Shown piece after piece: positions 24,190 to 30,024 of a DNA stretch of 30,024 bases; position 1 is the first letter of the stretch; each line of letters begins with the position of its first letter. The position numbers and the translations under genes are program-made. The notes under the pieces were generated by a model. It had not been told where the DNA came from and ran no database searches. It saw only the letters and a program-made list of their open reading frames with translations. Source of the stretch: JBCBEX01 sp039027055. Lineage in GTDB: Bacteria; Bacteroidota; Rhodothermia; Rhodothermales; Rubricoccaceae. The stretch is from contig JBCCLD010000007.1 in assembly GCA_039027055.1 (NCBI GenBank), positions 1 through 30,024 on the forward strand, given 5' to 3'.

Positions 24190-24744
24190 CTAGGGCTGCA
24201 CCTCGAACCGGAGCGTGATGCGTGCTTCGAGCGTGTAGTCCTGCGGAGCTCCCGGGTCGGAGAGCACGACGTTCAGCGAGGTGTCGAAGCCTGGTGCATT
24301 GCTGAGCGGGGTCAGGTCGGTGGTGGCCACGGTGAGGTCCTCATCGTCATCCATCATGGTCACCTGCGCAGTACCGGCAAGCAAACCGCCGAGGCGCAAC
24401 TCAACTCGGTTTATCTCGTCGATTACGGCCAGCGGAGGGTCGATGATCAGAAGCTCTCCACTCCCCGGCAGGCCGCTGATCGACACGATATCGCCCCGGT
24501 CAAACCCGGACCCTGCCAGTAGTAGGTCGATGGAGGGCGAAGAATTTCCCTGAGCCGTCGCCTCTCCGTTGGCGTTGAAATCGCCCGCGTCAAAATCGAA
24601 TTGGATTTCGATCGCCTCGTCCACGAAGACGGTGTCGTCTTGAAACATCATATCCTCGGCCGTATCGCAGCCGAGAACAAATAGGGGAAGCGCGACGAGC
24701 AGGAGGACGATGCGGAGCAGCGCGGAGCGGCGGAGCGGGGTCAT
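24190..24744 (-). CDS. hypothetical lipoprotein, beta-rich
   Basis: The 184-residue product has basic residues then a hydrophobic core (11-24) and a lipobox VLGC (Cys 26), followed by an acidic region ('DTAEDMMFQDDTVFVDEAIEIQFDFDAGDFNANG'). The remainder alternates hydrophobic and polar residues typical of beta strands ('RVELRLGGLLAGTAQVTMMDDDEDLTVATTDLTPL', 'YTLEARITLRFEVQP'). I do not recognise the family. It lies 78 bases after apt on the same strand and may be co-transcribed, although it has no evident functional link to purine salvage. Net charge is strongly acidic, as is common for surface proteins of salt-adapted bacteria. Confidence 0.75.
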   Translation of the reverse strand: MTPLRRSALLRIVLLLVALPLFVLGCDTAEDMMFQDDTVFVDEAIEIQFDFDAGDFNANGEATAQGNSSPSIDLLLAGSGFDRGDIVSISGLPGSGELLIIDPPLAVIDEINRVELRLGGLLAGTAQVTMMDDDEDLTVATTDLTPLSNAPGFDTSLNVVLSDPGAPQDYTLEARITLRFEVQP

Positions 24745-24822
24745 GGTGCGGGGTCAGGAGGTGCAGAGAAGAAGTGTTCAGACAGCCGCACGACGCGTCA
24801 AGGGCGTCACACGGGGCTGGAA

Positions 24823-25359
24823 TCAGTCGTAGTGCAAAATAGCGTGGACGGGCGCGCCGTCGGGCAGCTTGCTCCGCCCGCCCAGGAAGTCGAGTTCGAC
24901 GAGGAACGCGAAGCCTGCGAGCGTGCCGCCAGCCCGTTCTACGAGCCGCGCCGTCGCAGCGGCGGTCCCGCCCGTGGCGATCACGTCGTCGTGGACGAGC
25001 ACCCGCGCGCCCTCGCCCGCGTCGATCGTGGCTGCGAAGGCGTCGAGGTGGATGTCGAGCGCGTCGGAGCCGTATTCGAGCGCGTAGGACTCGCGGGCCG
25101 TCGCGCCGGGCAGCTTACCGGGCTTGCGCACGGGCACGAAGCCTGCCCCGAGCCGGTCGGCCATCATCGCCCCGAGGATGAACCCCCGCGACTCGATCCC
25201 GACGACGTGCGTGATGCCCTGCCCGGCAAACGGCGCAACGAGCTTGTCGACCGCGCGGACGAGCAGCGCCGGGTCTGCCAGGATCGGCGTGATGTCTTTG
25301 AACTGGATGCCCGGCTTCGGGAAGTCGGGGACGGTGCGGACAGCCTCGGCGAGGGTCAT
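24823..25359 (-). CDS. apt: adenine phosphoribosyltransferase
   Basis: Apt converts adenine and PRPP to AMP and pyrophosphate in purine salvage. The 178-residue length is normal. Landmarks: 'TVPDFPKPGIQFKDITPIL', 'VVGIESRGFILGA' (56-63), 'GFVPVRKPGKLPG' (flexible catalytic loop start), 'EYGSDALDIH', and the PRPP-binding loop 'VLVHDDVIATGGTA' (120-133). The ATG at 25359 is where family similarity begins. Upstream lies a tandem-repeat stretch (25361-25420) and a promoter-like TACCTTC on the same strand. The upstream structured RNA ends in a terminator, so apt is probably transcribed from its own promoter. Confidence 0.95.
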   Translation of the reverse strand: MTLAEAVRTVPDFPKPGIQFKDITPILADPALLVRAVDKLVAPFAGQGITHVVGIESRGFILGAMMADRLGAGFVPVRKPGKLPGATARESYALEYGSDALDIHLDAFAATIDAGEGARVLVHDDVIATGGTAAATARLVERAGGTLAGFAFLVELDFLGGRSKLPDGAPVHAILHYD

Positions 25360-25360
25360 C

Positions 25361-25545
25361 GGCGGAGTGGTGCGGTGCGGCAGTGGTGCGGTGTCGCAGT
25401 GAGTTGCGGTGTCGCAGTGACCCCAGAAGGTACACCTCCGTGTTTTCTGTCGCGGTCACTCCATGCAGCTACTCACGTTCTGCATGCCTTCTATCCACGC
25501 GGGTTGCATCACCGCTGCACTGCTTCACCGCCAAACCGCGACACC
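25361..25545. repeat. ~9-nt-unit tandem repeats in two roughly complementary arms upstream of apt
   Basis: The left arm includes a perfect 16-base direct repeat (TGCGGTGTCGCAGTGA at 25387-25402 and 25405-25420) within further GTGGTGCGG-like units from 25361. The right arm (25506-25545) carries units such as CACCGCTGCACTGC and ACCGCGACACC that are roughly complementary to it. An exact 7-bp pair (AGTGACC 25416-25422 / GGTCACT 25454-25460) flanks the promoter-like element. The pattern is looser than at the other quasi-palindromes. Confidence 0.5.
25426..25432 (-). promoter_or_regulatory. possible -7 promoter element of apt (TACCTTC)
   Basis: On the - strand TACCTTC lies 66 bases before the apt ATG, inside the loop of the AGTGACC/GGTCACT pair. 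It is the same heptamer as before the ASPIC and GH5 genes. No -33 TTG is recognisable. Confidence 0.35.
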
Positions 25546-25607
25546 AAAAAAATACCGGGAGGGGTCCTTGGTCGATGGAGGGTTTCGACGAAGAGACCAC
25601 CTCCCGG
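25546..25607 (-). terminator. strong intrinsic terminator
   Basis: On the - strand CCGGGAGG (from 25607) pairs with CTCCCGG ending at 25555. A 12-bp lower stem with one bulged base and an imperfect inner stem are followed by TA and seven T (25552-25546). It ends transcription from the structured RNA and/or the amidase mRNA before the apt promoter. Confidence 0.85.
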
Positions 25608-25743
25608 CATTCACTCACCCACCATACAGCAGTCACATTCATGTACCACCATCAGTGACTGCTGAGGCCAGACCCTCTCGGGCCTGTTGCTTGTCCCTGG
25701 CTTACGGGCCGGGGACAACCGGGTCGCGCCTTACGGGGCGCGA
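25546..25743 (-). ncRNA. unidentified structured RNA: chain of hairpins ending in an intrinsic terminator
   Basis: Read 5' to 3' on the - strand there are five stems. H1: 25743-25724, a 7-bp stem TCGCGCC/GGCGCGA with loop CCGTAA. H2: 25718-25691, an 11-bp stem with one wobble-type mismatch on this strand and the same loop CCGTAA. H3: 25685-25665, 5 bp. H4: 25664-25627, a perfect 10-bp stem CAGCAGTCAC/GTGACTGCTG with the 18-base loop TGATGGTGGTACATGAAT. Last comes the terminator hairpin with its T-run. The 5' end is unknown; it could lie in the end of the amidase gene (stop at 25796), making this a 3' UTR, or be an independent transcript. I checked for RNase P, tmRNA, SRP, 6S, T-box and common riboswitch cores and found no convincing match. 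The whole 25460-25795 stretch has no plausible protein gene. Confidence 0.55.
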
Positions 25744-25795
25744 GAATCGGAAAGAACGTCAGGTCGGAAGCGCGGAGGCTTGGTTGCGGGCGAAC

Positions 25796-26986
25796 TCAGT
25801 CGCGGGCGGCGACGTGGTTGGGCGCGGTCGGGTCGAGGCCGAGACCTGCTTCGTAGCGCTCCTTGTAGTCGCGGATGGCGCGGTAGATACCGCTGGCGAG
25901 CAAGTCTTGCCCCTCGTCGGAGGCGAGGAAGCGCGCTTCGTTGCGGTTGCTCAGGAAGCCAAGCTCGACGAGGACGGCGGGCATCGAGGCGCGCCAGAGG
26001 ACGAGGAAGCCCGCCTGCTTGACGCCGCGGCTCCTGCGCCGGGCGCGCTCGGAGAACTGCCCTTCGATCAGCGCAGCGAGATGCTCGCTCTCGGTCTGGT
26101 AGGCACTCGACGCCATCGACTGGAGGACGATCGACATATCACCGAGGCCCTCGTAGTGCGACTGGTCCGCTTCGAGGTCGACCACGCTGTTCTCGCGTTC
26201 CATGACCTCGCGGGCATCATCGGCTTTGTGTTGGCCGATGAAAAACGTCTCCGTGCCGCGGGCGCGGGCGCTGCCCGCTGCGTTGGCATGGATCGAGACG
26301 AAGAGCTTGCCGCACTGCTCGTTGGCAATCCGGCCGCGCTCGTGGAGTTCCACGAAGCGGTCGGTGGTGCGGGTGTAGACGACGTTCATGCCGAGGCGCT
26401 CCTCGACATACTGGCCGACCTTGAGGGCAACCGAAAGCGTGACATCCTTCTCGCGGATGCCGTGGCCGTGGGTGCCGGGGTCGTGCCCGCCGTGCCCCGC
26501 GTCGATCACCACACAGTCGAGGCGCCAGTTCTCGCCGGTCTCTTCTGCGAAGAAGGGACTGGTCGAGGTCGTGGCAACCGGTTCGGTGTAGGCAAGGCCG
26601 AGCAGCAGGTCATCGGTGTCGCGGTCCGGATAGGGCGTGGCTGCAGCGGGCACCGACAGCTGGAAGCTGAGCACCACGCTGCCGTCGCGGTTGCGCGCAG
26701 AGTAATCTTGCACGATCCCGCTGGCTTCATCGAGTTGGACGCCCTCAACGAGGTGCGCGTCCTGCACGACGAGCTCGACCAATTCGGGGGCGACCTGACG
26801 TACTTCAAACTGGGAAAGAACTCCCACCGCGTGCAGGCGCACCACGTAGCCTTGTCCGTCGGAGCGCTCGGTGATGGAGACCCGCTGGATGTCGGCGCTG
26901 AGGGCCGGCAGTGCCGCGAACGCGGCGAGCGCGAGCAAGATCAGGGAACGCAAGGAAGGAAGGTGGGCAGTGAGCTTGCAGAACAT
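25796..26986 (-). CDS. N-acetylmuramoyl-L-alanine amidase (Amidase_3, AmiC-like), secreted
   Basis: The enzyme cleaves the amide bond between MurNAc and the stem peptide during cell separation or wall turnover. The 396-residue product from ATG 26986 has a signal peptide (cleavage near ALSA, ~31) and an N-terminal beta-rich AMIN-like region (~32-140). The zinc amidase domain (~157-375) has ligands His 165 ('DAGHGG'), Glu 179 ('IREKDVTLSVAL') and His 233 ('VSIHAN'), and catalytic Glu 341 ('VLVELGFLSN'). The frame stays open to an ATG at 27136, but a perfect -7 promoter box lies within that extension, and the signal peptide starts at 26986, so the shorter start is preferred. A ~130-base leader with a hairpin results. 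Confidence 0.92.
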   Translation of the reverse strand: MFCKLTAHLPSLRSLILLALAAFAALPALSADIQRVSITERSDGQGYVVRLHAVGVLSQFEVRQVAPELVELVVQDAHLVEGVQLDEASGIVQDYSARNRDGSVVLSFQLSVPAAATPYPDRDTDDLLLGLAYTEPVATTSTSPFFAEETGENWRLDCVVIDAGHGGHDPGTHGHGIREKDVTLSVALKVGQYVEERLGMNVVYTRTTDRFVELHERGRIANEQCGKLFVSIHANAAGSARARGTETFFIGQHKADDAREVMERENSVVDLEADQSHYEGLGDMSIVLQSMASSAYQTESEHLAALIEGQFSERARRRSRGVKQAGFLVLWRASMPAVLVELGFLSNRNEARFLASDEGQDLLASGIYRAIRDYKERYEAGLGLDPTAPNHVAARD

Positions 26987-27050
26987 GGTCCCGTTTGCTG
27001 GGTGGACGAGCGGCCAGAGTGCGGACCGGGCGTCGCCATGCTCTTCAGTA

Positions 27051-27082
27051 GGCACGACCGGACCGCTTACGAACACCGTGCC
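27051..27082 (-). promoter_or_regulatory. hairpin in the amidase 5' leader
   Basis: Arms GGCACG (27051-27056) and CGTGCC (27077-27082) form a 6-bp stem within the predicted leader RNA between the promoter at ~27120 and the ATG at 26986. On the + strand the hairpin is followed by six T, which would suit a terminator, but no + strand gene precedes it. Role unknown. Confidence 0.3.
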
Positions 27083-27122
27083 GGTTTTTTGCCCTTCGAG
27101 CGATACTTGAAGGACCGGCGCC

Positions 27123-27149
27123 CAAATATATAGCATTTCGGCGCGGAAA
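27123..27149 (-). promoter_or_regulatory. Bacteroidota-type promoter of the amidase gene, with overlapping palindrome
   Basis: On the - strand TATATTTG (27130-27123) is an exact TAnnTTTG -7 box. TTTC at 27149-27146 is a possible -33 element, with 15 bases between the two elements. A perfect palindrome GGAAAC-ctct-GTTTCC (27145-27160) covers the -33 region, as an operator might. The transcription start would be near 27118, downstream of the ATG at 27136. This is the most A/T-rich spot in the 259-base gap; the rest of the gap toward the glycosyltransferase shows nothing definite. Confidence 0.6.
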
Positions 27150-27245
27150 CCTCTGTTTCCACCCCTTGCGCGTTATTGCCGCCGCGCCAAAGCGTGCTGG
27201 GTGCACCGAGACAAGAGGTAAAAACGTAACCTGACAGGCTCGATT

Positions 27246-28394
27246 CTACCGATTTACGTCGGCATGGTGATGCTCGACAGCCTCAGCGTACAGCGCGTCT
27301 ATCGCCGCGACGTGCTCGCTCCAGCGAAAACCGTGCGCGACACGCTCCCGCCCTGCTTTTCCGAGCCGAACCGCGAAATCGTAGTCGTTTGCGAGTTGAT
27401 CGAGCGCCGAGGCAAGCGCTGCGTCATCCCCTGGGGGAACGAGGAGGCCCGTTTCGCCATCCGCGACGGAATCGAGGAACCCGCCGGCGGCGCTCGCGAC
27501 GAACGCGCGCCCGTTGGCTCCGGCTTCGAGCGCTGTCAGCCCCGCCGGCTCGGGCCACAGCGACGGTCCCAGCACCGCGCGGGCCTGCGCCACGATGCCT
27601 GCCACATCACCCGGCTCGACCCAGCCGTGGAACGTGACCCGGTCCGTGATGCCCAGTTCCTCGGCCAGCGTCGGGAGCACTCCCGAGAGTTCGCCATCGC
27701 CCACGACATCGAGGTGCAGCGGAGCCGTCGTGTGGGCAAGGGCGCGCAGGAGCCAGTCCGCCCCCTTCACCTTGCTGAGGCGTCCCACGAAGGCGAAGCG
27801 CGGAAGTCCCTCGGCGGGCGGCGGCGTCACGTCGCGCGGCGCAGGACCGGCGTGGAGGATGAGCCGGGTGCGGGCCTCGGGATAGCCCGTGCGCCGCAGC
27901 CAGTCGACTTGGAAGGTGCTGATGGCGTGCCAGTAGGCGCGGTCGCGCGCGTCGTAGTCGTGGCGCGTCTGCCCGAAGAGGCGGCGTAGGTTGGCGCGCT
28001 TCAGCGAGCCGCATCGCTGCGTGACGTGGCTGGCGAGGCAAGTCAGCCGGTTGTACGGCCGGTCGCAGGGCCGCCCGGCGCGCGCGAGGAATTTCTTGCC
28101 CGAGGGGCAGTACGACGTGTGGACGTGGAGCGTGCGGATGCCGGGCACGACGTCGTAGACCTCGGGTGCCACGGCGTAGTGGAGGTGCAGCACGTCGAGA
28201 CCCTGAGCGGCCGCCGCGAGGGCCGGACCATCGTCCGCCACCGCCACCTCCCCTGCCCCGTCGATGCCCGGCGTGCCCGAGAGCTTCAGCATCCGCACCG
28301 TGTGCCCGGCCTCCACGTGCGTGCTGGCCAGGCGGCGGACGTAGTTCTCCAGCCCGCCCTTCGACCAGTGCGCGACGTAGTGGCCAATGATCAT
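27246..28394 (-). CDS. glycosyltransferase family 4 (GT-B fold)
   Basis: The 382-residue protein has the N-terminal acceptor domain ('MIIGHYVAHWSKGGLENYVRRLA', Gly-Gly loop) and a C-terminal nucleotide-sugar domain. The latter shows 'RFAFVGRLSKVKGADWLLRAL' and the E-x7-E motif 'EPAGLTALE' (Glu 282 and Glu 290), then 'ASAAGGFLDSVADGETGLLVPPGD'. It transfers a sugar from an activated donor, probably to a lipid-linked or surface glycan, given the neighbouring GT4 and sulfotransferase genes. A four-cysteine segment (Cys 96, 110, 119, 128) sits in the N-terminal domain. The ATG follows a 112-base gap containing the 7-nt repeat palindrome. Donor and acceptor cannot be read from sequence. Confidence 0.9.
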   Translation of the reverse strand: MIIGHYVAHWSKGGLENYVRRLASTHVEAGHTVRMLKLSGTPGIDGAGEVAVADDGPALAAAAQGLDVLHLHYAVAPEVYDVVPGIRTLHVHTSYCPSGKKFLARAGRPCDRPYNRLTCLASHVTQRCGSLKRANLRRLFGQTRHDYDARDRAYWHAISTFQVDWLRRTGYPEARTRLILHAGPAPRDVTPPPAEGLPRFAFVGRLSKVKGADWLLRALAHTTAPLHLDVVGDGELSGVLPTLAEELGITDRVTFHGWVEPGDVAGIVAQARAVLGPSLWPEPAGLTALEAGANGRAFVASAAGGFLDSVADGETGLLVPPGDDAALASALDQLANDYDFAVRLGKAGRERVAHGFRWSEHVAAIDALYAEAVEHHHADVNR

Positions 28395-28432
28395 CGCACC
28401 CTTGAGGTTGTCGATGCTTCAAGCCAGAGGAT

Positions 28433-28496
28433 GTGTTGCGTGCTGCGTGTTACGTGTTCAGGCAGCCTAATACGCAATACGCAACACGCAATACGG
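28433..28496. repeat. quasi-palindrome of four plus four 7-nt units between glycosyltransferase genes
   Basis: The left arm is four heptamers: GTGTTGC-GTGCTGC-GTGTTAC-GTGTTCA (28433-28460). After an 8-base spacer the right arm is AATACGC-AATACGC-AACACGC-AATACGG (28469-28496). The arms are largely complementary, with several differences that are G-T wobbles. It fills the centre of the 112-base gap. Confidence 0.75.
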
Positions 28497-28506
28497 TCGT
28501 GCGCCG

Positions 28507-29601
28507 TCATCTCGCGTCTTCCTCGATTTCCTGGTCCAACCGGTGCGTCGCGGCGAGCGGAGACGTGTGCAAGTTCTGGAGGCGATCCACGAGGGCATCG
28601 ACGCTGCCGGTGGGCACGACGTAGCCGTTCTCGCCGTCGCGGACGATCTCGGCCATGCCGGTGTCCTCGGTAACGATGGTCGGGACGCCGCAGGCGAGCG
28701 CTTCGGCGGGCGCGTAGGCCCAGCCGTCCTCGTAGGTCGGGTGCACGTGCGCGTCGGCGCGGTGGAGGTGCGGGAGCGGGTCGCCCGGCGCGAGGCGGAT
28801 GCGCGGGTCGGCGGCGATCTGCTGGTCGAGGTACTGCCGCATCCCGCGTGTGGCGGGACCACCGATCAGGATCAGCTCGGCACGCTCGACGGGCAGCGCG
28901 CGGAACGCCTCGATGAGCAGCGGCACGCCTTTGCCGACGTTCACGCTGCCGCAGTAGGTCACGCGGAAGACGCCGTCGTCGAGCCGCTCGGTGGGCGGCT
29001 GGTAGCGCGGGTCGGTTTCGAGGACGACGCGGCGCAGCTTCGACGCGGGAAAGCCGCGCTCGGTGAACGAGCGCCAGGAATAATCCGACGCGACCCAGAT
29101 TACGTCAGCCTCGGCGTATTCGCGGAGCGTCTTCTTGCGCTGCGCCTCGCCGAGCCAGGAGTGGTCGAAGCCGTAGCGCGCGTGCGCCTCGGCGTGACGC
29201 GCCCTGAGGTTGTCGACGTGCGAGTTGGCCGCGTGCAGGTGCGTCTCGGCCCCGTGCGCCTTCGCCGCCTGCATCGAGCGGAGTGCCTTGCCCACGAAGC
29301 CGACGAACCGCTCGGTCGGCGGCATCGCACGCGCCACGCCGCGGTCGAAGAGGTCGCCGCCGACGTAGTCGCGCAGCCGCCGGTTGAAGCGCAGCGGCGT
29401 GTAGCGGTAGAGCGCCCGCTCGTAGGGCACCGCGACGGCGTGGCCCTCGGCGTCGCCGTCGGGCACAGCCGAGGCGAAGTAGCGGACGCTATGCCCGGCC
29501 GCGCGCTCGGCGGTGATGAGCTGCGCCAGGTGCTGGCTCAGCCCACCGCGTTGAAACGGTTTCGCAGCACAGCTCAGGACGACATCGACACGCGTAGCCA
29601 T
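28507..29601 (-). CDS. glycosyltransferase family 4 (GT-B fold)
   Basis: The 364-residue protein from ATG 29601 has the N-terminal 'VDVVLSCAAKPFQRGGLSQHLAQLI' Gly loop. Its C-terminal domain has 'RVTYCGSVNVGKGVPLLIEAFRAL', 'ELILIGGPA', and 'YEDGWAYAPAEALACGVPTIVTEDTGMAEIVRDGENGYVVP'. The last carries a D-x7-E variant of the usual E-x7-E donor-binding motif. The ATG lies two bases after the stop of the sulfotransferase gene; a GTG at 29607 would overlap that stop, and either way the two are translationally close. Probably part of one polysaccharide or glycolipid operon with its neighbours. An acidic, polar tail ends the protein. Confidence 0.9.
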   Translation of the reverse strand: MATRVDVVLSCAAKPFQRGGLSQHLAQLITAERAAGHSVRYFASAVPDGDAEGHAVAVPYERALYRYTPLRFNRRLRDYVGGDLFDRGVARAMPPTERFVGFVGKALRSMQAAKAHGAETHLHAANSHVDNLRARHAEAHARYGFDHSWLGEAQRKKTLREYAEADVIWVASDYSWRSFTERGFPASKLRRVVLETDPRYQPPTERLDDGVFRVTYCGSVNVGKGVPLLIEAFRALPVERAELILIGGPATRGMRQYLDQQIAADPRIRLAPGDPLPHLHRADAHVHPTYEDGWAYAPAEALACGVPTIVTEDTGMAEIVRDGENGYVVPTGSVDALVDRLQNLHTSPLAATHRLDQEIEEDAR

Positions 29602-29603
29602 CG

Positions 29604-30024
29604 TCACACCCGGTCGTAGCCCCAGCGCTGCACAGCGTCGAGGCCGGTGAGCGCGGCGAAGGCCTCCACGTCCGGCTTGACGTCGCGCTTCAGCCGCGTC
29701 ACAAGCCCATCGTCGAGCCGCTCGGCGTCGCGGAGCACCACTTTCTGGTAGGCTCCCTTCACCATCCGCTTGCGCACCGACTTCGGCAACACGGCTTTCG
29801 CCACCGCTTTCACTGCGGCAAACGGCCCGGCCCCATGCTCCAGCTTGTGCACGAGCCCCTGCGCCCGCCGCGACGTGACGACCTTGCCGCCGGTGTTGTG
29901 CTGCTCAAACTCCGGTGCGAAGCCGGCATCGACGCCGAGGTGCTCGAACACGCGGCGCACCGTGCCGGGGTTGTCGGCCTTGAACTCGTCGAAGAGGAGC
30001 ACGAGGACCTGCTCCTTCGGGACA
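29604..30024 (-). CDS. sulfotransferase, C-terminal part (5' end outside window)
   Basis: The frame is open to the right edge; 139 residues before the TGA are visible. 'PKEQVLVLLFDEFKADNPGT' followed by 'VRRVFEHLGVDAGFAPEF' matches the late core of PAPS-dependent sulfotransferases (usual pattern: eq.lvl.yEdl..dp...l..i..FLGv). The catalytic and PAPS 5'-loop residues lie upstream, outside the window. The rest, 'VLPKSVRKRMVKGAYQKVVLRDAERLDDGLVTRLKRDVKPDVEAFAALTGLD..RWGY', fits the family's end. It probably sulfates a sugar built by the adjacent glycosyltransferases. A GTG at 30002 is in frame but would cut the fold, so it is not a start. Confidence 0.85.
   Translation of the reverse strand, partial: VPKEQVLVLLFDEFKADNPGTVRRVFEHLGVDAGFAPEFEQHNTGGKVVTSRRAQGLVHKLEHGAGPFAAVKAVAKAVLPKSVRKRMVKGAYQKVVLRDAERLDDGLVTRLKRDVKPDVEAFAALTGLDAVQRWGYDRV

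Noticed and set aside
25637..25654. GGTGGTAC in the H4 loop (- strand) recalls the T-box motif
   Set aside because: The full T-box core is absent, the element sits in a closed loop rather than an antiterminator, and apt is not a T-box-type target.
25691..25743. Twin hairpins on the + strand with ACGG in the loops, recalling mini-ykkC/guanidine-II
   Set aside because: The loop closure differs from the expected stem-ACGR-stem, no transporter gene follows on the + strand, and the terminator points to the - strand.
25730..25795. GTCAGGTCGGAAG (near 25757-25770, + strand) resembles the SRP RNA domain IV core
   Set aside because: The bases around it cannot form the SRP apical stem with its GGAA tetraloop and asymmetric loop, and the conserved AGCAG side is missing.
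27051..27090. Terminator-like hairpin plus T6 on the + strand
   Set aside because: There is no + strand gene upstream for it to terminate; more likely a hairpin of the - strand amidase leader.
25463..27133. 556-codon + strand frame covering the structured RNA and amidase
   Set aside because: Antisense of the amidase with a plausible catalytic set on the other strand; its first part crosses the terminator and repeat region.

Overview
The window is a GC-rich chromosomal segment (strongly G/C third positions, mostly short intergenic gaps) that looks like a Rhodothermota/Bacteroidota genome, probably a Rubricoccus/Rhodothermus/Salinibacter-like marine lineage. The grounds are a type IX secretion (T9SS) C-terminal sorting domain on a secreted glycosidase, a CRTAC/ASPIC-UnbV lipoprotein paired with a TPR lipoprotein, many SPase II lipoproteins, no clear Shine-Dalgarno sequences, and one promoter with a textbook Bacteroidota -7 box (TAnnTTTG). 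Taxonomy is inferred, not proven.

Layout. (1) 1-4886, + strand: the tail of an unrecognised protein, a secreted five-FN3 protein and a secreted TPR protein, closely packed as an operon. (2) 4887-6162: a decayed IS4-family insertion sequence with recognisable terminal inverted repeats; its transposase is broken by an in-frame TGA and probably by an internal deletion. (3) 6163-11528, + strand: ASPIC/UnbV-FG-GAP lipoprotein and TPR lipoprotein (stop and start overlapping), then a T9SS-exported GH5 glycosidase with a CBM6-like module. (4) 11529-15785: convergent hairpin and a small gene remnant, an alpha/beta hydrolase (-), a DbpA/CsdA-type DEAD-box RNA helicase (+) whose start codon directly follows an 11-bp RNA hairpin, and methylmalonyl-CoA epimerase (+). 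(5) 15798-22208, - strand: a complete tripartite RND efflux operon in the order outer-membrane factor, adaptor, pump. (6) 22297-25359: mnmA (-), RidA (+), a small lipoprotein (-) and apt (-). (7) 25360-25795: a 436-bp gene-free stretch that encodes, on the - strand, a chain of hairpins ending in a strong intrinsic terminator; I could not match it to any RNA class I know. (8) 25796-30024, - strand: cell-wall amidase with a recognisable promoter, two GT4 glycosyltransferases and a sulfotransferase fragment, which read like part of a surface polysaccharide locus.

The most unusual content is non-coding: the unidentified structured RNA (two of its hairpins share the same six-base loop), a set of intergenic quasi-palindromes whose arms are made of short tandem units (7, about 8 or about 9 nt, different at each locus), and the start-codon hairpin of the helicase gene. 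The protein-coding genes are mostly ordinary for this group.
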